Shown piece by piece: positions 33,300 to 37,484 of a DNA stretch of 37,484 bases. Source of the DNA: JAKZSU01 sp047517485. GTDB lineage: Bacteria; Pseudomonadota; Alphaproteobacteria; UBA7887. The notes under the pieces were generated by a model. The model was not told the origin of the DNA. It saw only the letters and a program-made list of their open reading frames with translations, and did not search any database. Every line of letters starts with the position of its first letter. The stretch's first letter is position 1. The stretch covers positions 1 to 37,484 of the forward strand of contig JAKZSU010000217.1 of NCBI GenBank assembly GCA_047517485.1, read 5' to 3'. The translations under genes were made by a program, and so were the position numbers.

Positions 33300-35456
33300 A
33301 TGAGCGATCGCATCGACGATCCGTCCCACGTCATTGCGCGCGAGCTGGACCATATCCGGAGCGGGCGCGACAAGACCGGCCACGGCGAAAATCAGCTCAT
33401 GGGACTCGCGCTGTCAGGCGGCGGAATTCGCTCGGCGACGTTTTCCCTTGGCGCCATGCAGGCGATGGCGGCGAAAGGGGTGTTGGCGCAATTCGACTAT
33501 CTCTCGACCGTGTCCGGCGGCGGCTATATCGGCGCGGCGCTCGATTGGTTTGTCACCAAGGACGGCTGCGGCGTCACCGCCGACACCTTTCCGTTCGGCA
33601 GCGGCGATCCGGCGCAGGATGTCACCATCGCCGCGGATAACCCAGCGGCGTCTCGACTGCGCTTTCTCCGACAGCACGGCAATTATCTGACCCCCGGAAA
33701 CGGCATTACGCTGGTCTCCGCGATCGCCATCGTTCTGCGCGCGATGCTGCTCAACCTGCTGGTTTGGATCCCCGCGCTGGTGCTGATCATGAGCATCGCG
33801 ATCGTCGTGTCGCCGCAACACCAGGTGTTCCAGGTCATGCTGGCGGCGGCCGGAGCGTTGGCCGCGGCGTTCGCCCTGGGCTGTGTGGTGTATGCCCTGT
33901 TCACCACCGCGGCACGACGCAAAGTCGATCGATCCGCCGCCAGCGAGGCCAAGGGGCGCCGCTATAATTCCCGCCGCAAGTTCGAGAAACGAGCGCACTG
34001 GGTGCTGACCTATATGGCGCTGTTCGCGGTATTGGGAACGCTGCCCACCGTCGCCGAATATCTATCGGGGAAAGCGATCCAAGACGTATCGCTGGTTTCG
34101 ATCGTCGCCGGCTTGGCTTCGGGCATCTGGAGCTTCTTCAAGACCGGTCAACAGGGGAAATCCATCGTCCCGCTCGGTCTGGTGGTCAGCGCCGCCGCGT
34201 CCCTTTTGATCTATGGCTTGTTGTTGACATCGTTCGTCTGGGCGGTCGCGCTCTATCCCCAAGGGCAGGTCGGCGTATTCGGGGAGTCGCTCTTCGGACT
34301 CCCCTATCCGGTGGTGCTCGCCGGGTTGATCGTCATCACCGTAGGCGGCGGGATTTGCGTCAATCTCAATTACATCTCGTTGCATCGCTTCTACCGAGAT
34401 CGCCTGATGGAGACATTTCTCCCCGACCCCGAGAGCGCCTTGGCAAAATTGACCCGGCCCGCGTATCTGGCCGATGGTCTCAGGCTGTCCGAGGTTTTCG
34501 ACCGAAGAGTCCCAACCGGCCCCTATCACATCATCAACACCAATGTGGTGATGGTGAACGCCAAGGACCGGCGCCGGCGCATGCGCGGCGGCGACAGCTT
34601 CATTCTCTCGCCGCTCTACTGCGGCAGCGCCGCCACCGGTTGGCGGGAAACCACGGCGTTCATGGACGACGGCATGACCTTGCCGACCGCGATGGCGATC
34701 TCCGGCGCGTCGGCGAACCCGAATACCGGTGTCGGCGGTGTCGGCTTGACCCGCAATCCGCTGGTTTCGATCCTGATGGCGTTGATGAACCTGCGCCTCG
34801 GCTACTGGGCGATCAATCCCCGGCGACACGACACTTGGCGAAAGCGCGCCAATCATTTCTCGCCCGGGGGATACGAGATACAACGCCTGTTCGACTTTGG
34901 CGGTTTTACCGAGGCCCGATCCTTTGTGCAATTGAGCGACGGCGGGCATTTCGAGAACCTTGGTCTCTACGAGCTGATCCGCCGTCGTATGCGGCTGATC
35001 GTCGTCTGCGATGGCGGCGCCGATCCCGACGCGATGTTCGGTGACCTGCGGAATGCGATCCGCCGCGTCGAAGCCGATTTTCGCGCCCGCATCACCTTCA
35101 CTGGTGACAATGCGCCGGCCGTCTTGGTGCCACGCCATGAGTCGGGATTTCCCAAGGGCGCGCGCCACGCCGATCGCGGCCACATTGTCGGCGACATCGT
35201 CTATGGCGATGGATCGCGCGGCACGCTTATCCTGCTCAAGACGACGATGATCGCCGGACTCAGCGTCCCGGTCCAAGCTTACAAAGGGGTCAACCCCGAT
35301 TTCCCCGACCAATCCACCGCCGATCAGTTCTTCGACGAGGAACAGTTCGAGGCCTATCGAGAGCTCGGCTATCGAATCGCCGAACGAATGATCAAGCACA
35401 CCGGCTTGACGACGCTGATCGGTACTATCGAGGACAGCAACCGCGAAGCAGCTTAA
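33300..35456 (+). CDS. Patatin-like phospholipase family protein with internal transmembrane block
   Basis: 718 aa. The N-terminal part has LALSGGGIRSATFSLGAMQAM (split oxyanion loop, G-G-G-x-R) near residue 37 and STVSGGGYIG with the likely nucleophile Ser. Between about residue 140 and 365 lie five or so hydrophobic membrane segments. The patatin fold then resumes, and LSDGGHFENLGLYEL supplies the D-G-G catalytic Asp. Patatins act as acyl hydrolases on membrane lipids; the inserted membrane region should fix it to the inner membrane. I chose ATG at 33300 because GGTGA lies 5 bases before it; a GTG at 33270 would add 10 residues. Its stop overlaps that of the convergent small exported protein. 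Confidence 0.85.
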   Translation: MSDRIDDPSHVIARELDHIRSGRDKTGHGENQLMGLALSGGGIRSATFSLGAMQAMAAKGVLAQFDYLSTVSGGGYIGAALDWFVTKDGCGVTADTFPFGSGDPAQDVTIAADNPAASRLRFLRQHGNYLTPGNGITLVSAIAIVLRAMLLNLLVWIPALVLIMSIAIVVSPQHQVFQVMLAAAGALAAAFALGCVVYALFTTAARRKVDRSAASEAKGRRYNSRRKFEKRAHWVLTYMALFAVLGTLPTVAEYLSGKAIQDVSLVSIVAGLASGIWSFFKTGQQGKSIVPLGLVVSAAASLLIYGLLLTSFVWAVALYPQGQVGVFGESLFGLPYPVVLAGLIVITVGGGICVNLNYISLHRFYRDRLMETFLPDPESALAKLTRPAYLADGLRLSEVFDRRVPTGPYHIINTNVVMVNAKDRRRRMRGGDSFILSPLYCGSAATGWRETTAFMDDGMTLPTAMAISGASANPNTGVGGVGLTRNPLVSILMALMNLRLGYWAINPRRHDTWRKRANHFSPGGYEIQRLFDFGGFTEARSFVQLSDGGHFENLGLYELIRRRMRLIVVCDGGADPDAMFGDLRNAIRRVEADFRARITFTGDNAPAVLVPRHESGFPKGARHADRGHIVGDIVYGDGSRGTLILLKTTMIAGLSVPVQAYKGVNPDFPDQSTADQFFDEEQFEAYRELGYRIAERMIKHTGLTTLIGTIEDSNREAA

Positions 35457-35821
35457 ACTTTAGACTCGCAGGGAAATCTGTCCGCCAAAGTGTGGCGCGC
35501 AATCACCGCGATCGACATTGCATCCGGAATTTTTGGATATTTCGCGAGATAGTCGCGCATCGCTTGCGCCGCCCACGATGGCGTGATCGCCGCATCCGGC
35601 GGCGGGCAATGCAGCCGCGCATCGCCGCGCCGGACCAGCGCCATGTTGGCCGCCTCGAGACCGGCCAGCACGCCTTTGAGATGAACCAGCAGCAGCCCCC
35701 AGCTTTCAGCGTCCTGTTCGCCGCTGAGTTCGAGAAACAGCATCTTGTCCATATGCGATTGCGCCCAGGTTGGCGCCGCCCACGCCAGACTGAACGCCAA
35801 CAAGGCGACCAAGGCCCTCAT
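35453..35821 (-). CDS. Small exported protein resembling Rap1a/Tai immunity proteins
   Basis: 122 aa. The first 20 residues are a Sec signal peptide ending in PTWA before QS. The mature part has a central Cys in LHCPPPDAAITPSW, then RDYLAKYPKIPDAMS and a final Cys in ADRFPC. The pattern C-P-x(n)-YL-x-x-x-P ... FPC is that of the Rap1a/Tai family of periplasmic proteins, known as immunity proteins to type VI amidase effectors but also found without such partners. The two Cys could form a disulfide. It overlaps the WD40 gene by ATGA and is co-transcribed with it. No amidase gene is nearby, so an immunity role is unproven. Confidence 0.65.
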   Translation of the reverse strand: MRALVALLAFSLAWAAPTWAQSHMDKMLFLELSGEQDAESWGLLLVHLKGVLAGLEAANMALVRRGDARLHCPPPDAAITPSWAAQAMRDYLAKYPKIPDAMSIAVIARHTLADRFPCESKV

Positions 35822-36774
35822 CGTTCGATCTCGCGGCCGGTCGCCAGATCCCAGTGCCGCACCAGACGGTCCGAGCCACCCGACAGCGCGGTGCGGCCGT
35901 CCGGCGATATCGCCACTCCCCAGATCGGCCGGTCGGTGCCGGCGAGCAGGCGCAGCGGTGTTGCGGTCGCCAAGTCCCACAGGATCAGCACCCCGTCGCC
36001 GTCGCCGCTGAGCGCGGTCGTCCCGTCGGGCGCCACCGCGAGACAGGTGACGAACGCCGCGTGACCGTCGAGCCGCGCCAGCTCCTGCCCGGTGCCGAGA
36101 TCCCACAGCCGCACGCTCTTGTCGGTGCTCGCCGACAGCGCGCGGCCGCCGTCGGGAAGGAACGCGGCATCGTTGACGCTATTCTCGTGGCCGCTCAGAA
36201 TAATCAACGCCGCCCCCGTGCTCGCGTCCCACAGCCGCAACGTCCCGTCATAGCTCGCGGTCAGAACCCGGTCTCCGTCGGGCGAGAAACGCGCCGCCAT
36301 CACGTTCGCCGTATGCCCCGCCAAAGTCGCCGTCGCGCCGCCGTTGGCGACATCCCACAGTTTGGCGGTGTAGTCCCAACTCGCGGTCAGCAGACGCGCG
36401 CCGTCGGGGGAGAAGGCGACGCTATAGACCGCCTCGCGATGGCCGGCGAAGGTGCGCACCAGCACCCCCGTCGCCGGCGCGATCAAACGCACCGTCATGT
36501 CCCAGCTCGCCGACGCTACAAGCGCGCCGTCGGGCGAAAACGCGACATCGTTGACGCTGAGGTCATGCCCAGCGAGAAAAAAGCGCGGCGCGCCGGTCGC
36601 CAAGTCCCACACCGCCACCGAATTGTCCCACGAGCCCGAGGCCGCCAGCCGCCCGTCGGGCGAAAACGCCACCGCATTGACCACCCCGCCATGCCCCTCC
36701 ATCCCGGCACCGGCCGGCGCGGTCAGTACGCAAGGGGCGAGGAGCCCGACGATGATGGTTGGCAATACTTTCAT
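35818..36774 (-). CDS. Exported seven-bladed WD40 repeat protein
   Basis: 318 aa from ATG at 36774. A signal peptide covers about residues 1-23 (positive start, hydrophobic core, APAGA cut site). The rest is seven WD40 repeats of about 42 residues, each GH..V....FSPDG....S.S.D..V..WD..TG; the last has GTDRPIW in place of GH. Seven blades make one closed propeller and leave no room for another domain, so it should be a periplasmic or outer-surface binding protein. Upstream ATG codons (36864) are not preceded by protein-like sequence. The small Rap1a-like protein is translated from the overlapping next gene, suggesting that the two products work together. Confidence 0.9.
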   Translation of the reverse strand: MKVLPTIIVGLLAPCVLTAPAGAGMEGHGGVVNAVAFSPDGRLAASGSWDNSVAVWDLATGAPRFFLAGHDLSVNDVAFSPDGALVASASWDMTVRLIAPATGVLVRTFAGHREAVYSVAFSPDGARLLTASWDYTAKLWDVANGGATATLAGHTANVMAARFSPDGDRVLTASYDGTLRLWDASTGAALIILSGHENSVNDAAFLPDGGRALSASTDKSVRLWDLGTGQELARLDGHAAFVTCLAVAPDGTTALSGDGDGVLILWDLATATPLRLLAGTDRPIWGVAISPDGRTALSGGSDRLVRHWDLATGREIER

Positions 36775-36973
36775 CGCCGCCGAGTCTGGCAGGACGCGCT
36801 GGCTATGGCCAGGAATGATGCGACTTGAATTGACAACGCGGTTGCAAGGCGGGGACAATGGCAACCGGCATTAGTAGTTGCTTGGGGTTAAAACGATTAG
36901 GCGGAGCCCCACGACATTCCGGTTGCCATCACCACCAGCGTTGACTGTGTGCGGATTGTGTAAAGGAGGCGAA

Positions 36974-37459
36974 GTGTTGGTCAAGCATACAAATGAGGAT
37001 GAAACAAAAATAATATTTATCGATGATTTTACTTACAAAGTCACGCATATTTTTAACGCTAACGCCTTTTCCGACAGTTTAAAAGGCGAAATAGGGGCAT
37101 ACGTAACCAGAATGAGAATTTTCCAACATAGTGTTAGAGAAGTTTGTGTACAAATTTCCAAAGATTATGAAGTGTTTCATAATATACTGGATGATAATAT
37201 AGATGATCTTACTGAATCGGCCATATCACGGCCGGATTTGTCGTTGGTTTGTTTAAATGATAACGTGAATTACATATCGTCCATGTGTTCATCGTTAATT
37301 TTTCTTAAATCATTTCTTGATATTTATTCAAAAGTGATCGTTCATTCCTTGCCTATCCGGTTAACGCCCATGACCGCTACATGTAGGGTGCCGCCACTCT
37401 CCCGAGTAAAGCTCGGCATAGGTTGGAGCAGAGGTGTCGCCCGCGATGCCGAGCAATGA
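36974..37459 (+). CDS. Unrecognised AT-rich ORF, probably foreign
   Basis: 161 aa. GTG at 36974 has a near-perfect ribosome site AAAGGAGG (36962-36969) 4 bases upstream, the best in the window. The frame extends upstream to 36878 but that part is not needed. The product is rich in Ile, Asn, Asp and Phe (KIIFIDDFTYKVTHIF, FHNILDDNIDDL) and has no motif I recognise, no signal peptide and no clear membrane helix. Base composition is strongly AT-rich to about 37350, then returns to normal GC; the last 35 or so residues come from the normal part and overlap a minus-strand ORF. It may be the truncated 5' part of an acquired gene. Confidence 0.5.
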   Translation: MLVKHTNEDETKIIFIDDFTYKVTHIFNANAFSDSLKGEIGAYVTRMRIFQHSVREVCVQISKDYEVFHNILDDNIDDLTESAISRPDLSLVCLNDNVNYISSMCSSLIFLKSFLDIYSKVIVHSLPIRLTPMTATCRVPPLSRVKLGIGWSRGVARDAEQ

Positions 37460-37484
37460 GCGGAAGGCGTTGAACGGGTAGAAC
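37361..37484 (-). CDS. C-terminal fragment of an unrecognised protein entering from the right edge
   Basis: 41 residues, open to the window edge and ending in TAA at 37361. It contains LLGIAGDTSAPTYAELYSG and EWRHP, which read more like protein than the other frames here. GC content is normal for the genome. I cannot name the family. It is opposite the tail of the AT-rich ORF, and only one of them can be real in this overlap. Confidence 0.3.
   Translation of the reverse strand, partial: FYPFNAFRSLLGIAGDTSAPTYAELYSGEWRHPTCSGHGR

Noticed and set aside
34062..35399. Leftward open frame of 445 codons opposite the patatin gene
   Set aside because: Antisense shadow; lacks hydrophobic core patterns and motifs.
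35453..36774. Type VI effector-immunity locus
   Set aside because: A Rap1a-like protein is present but there is no amidase, VgrG, PAAR or secretion gene in the window.
35854..36828. Rightward open frame of 324 codons opposite the WD40 gene
   Set aside because: Its apparent internal repetition only mirrors the WD40 repeats on the other strand.

Overview
This 37.5 kb window is GC-rich chromosomal DNA of an alphaproteobacterium, most likely Rhodospirillales or a near relative. The strongest evidence is the run murA - DUF2948 - hisG (short form) - hisD - UPF0262 - low-molecular-weight phosphatase - infA - maf - rng - yacG (14.3-21.6 kb), a gene order known from Alphaproteobacteria, followed by tRNA-Phe(GAA). 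Genes are tightly packed: many neighbours overlap by the 4 bases ATGA or GTGA, and four convergent pairs have no gap between their stop codons.

Layout. 0-1.2 kb: a leftward class III cyclase with SAM and AAA-type ATPase regions, running off the left edge through a palindromic repeat. 1.3-4.9 kb: a two-gene indolepyruvate:ferredoxin oxidoreductase operon. 5.1-7.9 kb: a membrane PAS-PAS-GGDEF-EAL c-di-GMP enzyme. 7.9-10.7 kb: a 3-hydroxyacyl-CoA dehydrogenase, a maleylacetate reductase-like enzyme and an RraA/HMG-aldolase-like protein. 10.7-12.3 kb: a MerR-type DNA-binding domain fused to a class III adenylyl cyclase, preceded by an AT-rich 351-bp intergenic region. 12.6-13.5 kb: a frameshifted 2,4-dienoyl-CoA-reductase-like SDR. 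13.6-14.0 kb: a rhodanese. 14.3-21.8 kb: the conserved housekeeping block and tRNA-Phe.

22-26.2 kb: a divergent Lrp/AsnC regulator and phytanoyl-CoA-dioxygenase-like gene, then a copper-export operon (copA-cueR) behind a clear CueR-type promoter (palindromic operator inside a 19-bp spacer). 26.3-30.7 kb: an NAD-dependent, molybdenum/tungsten-type formate dehydrogenase whose FdsG and FdsB subunits are fused, followed by FdsA; its leader carries a terminator-like structure. 30.7-33.1 kb: a cytochrome P450 and, divergently, a trypsin-fold/PDZ protein that has lost all three protease catalytic residues. 33.3-36.8 kb: a patatin-like protein with an internal membrane block, converging on a secreted seven-bladed WD40 protein coupled to a small Rap1a/Tai-like exported protein. 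36.97 kb to the end: an AT-rich, foreign-looking stretch with one unrecognised ORF, ending abruptly in normal-GC sequence at the right edge.

The metabolic genes fit a heterotroph using amino-acid, aromatic or fatty-acid-derived acyl compounds and formate, with several nucleotide second-messenger proteins (two class III cyclases and one c-di-GMP enzyme). I see no CRISPR array, complete prophage or intact insertion sequence. The parts most worth a second look are the MerR-cyclase fusion with its AT-rich repeat-bearing upstream region, the dead protease, the WD40/Rap1a-like pair, the formate dehydrogenase leader and the two window edges.
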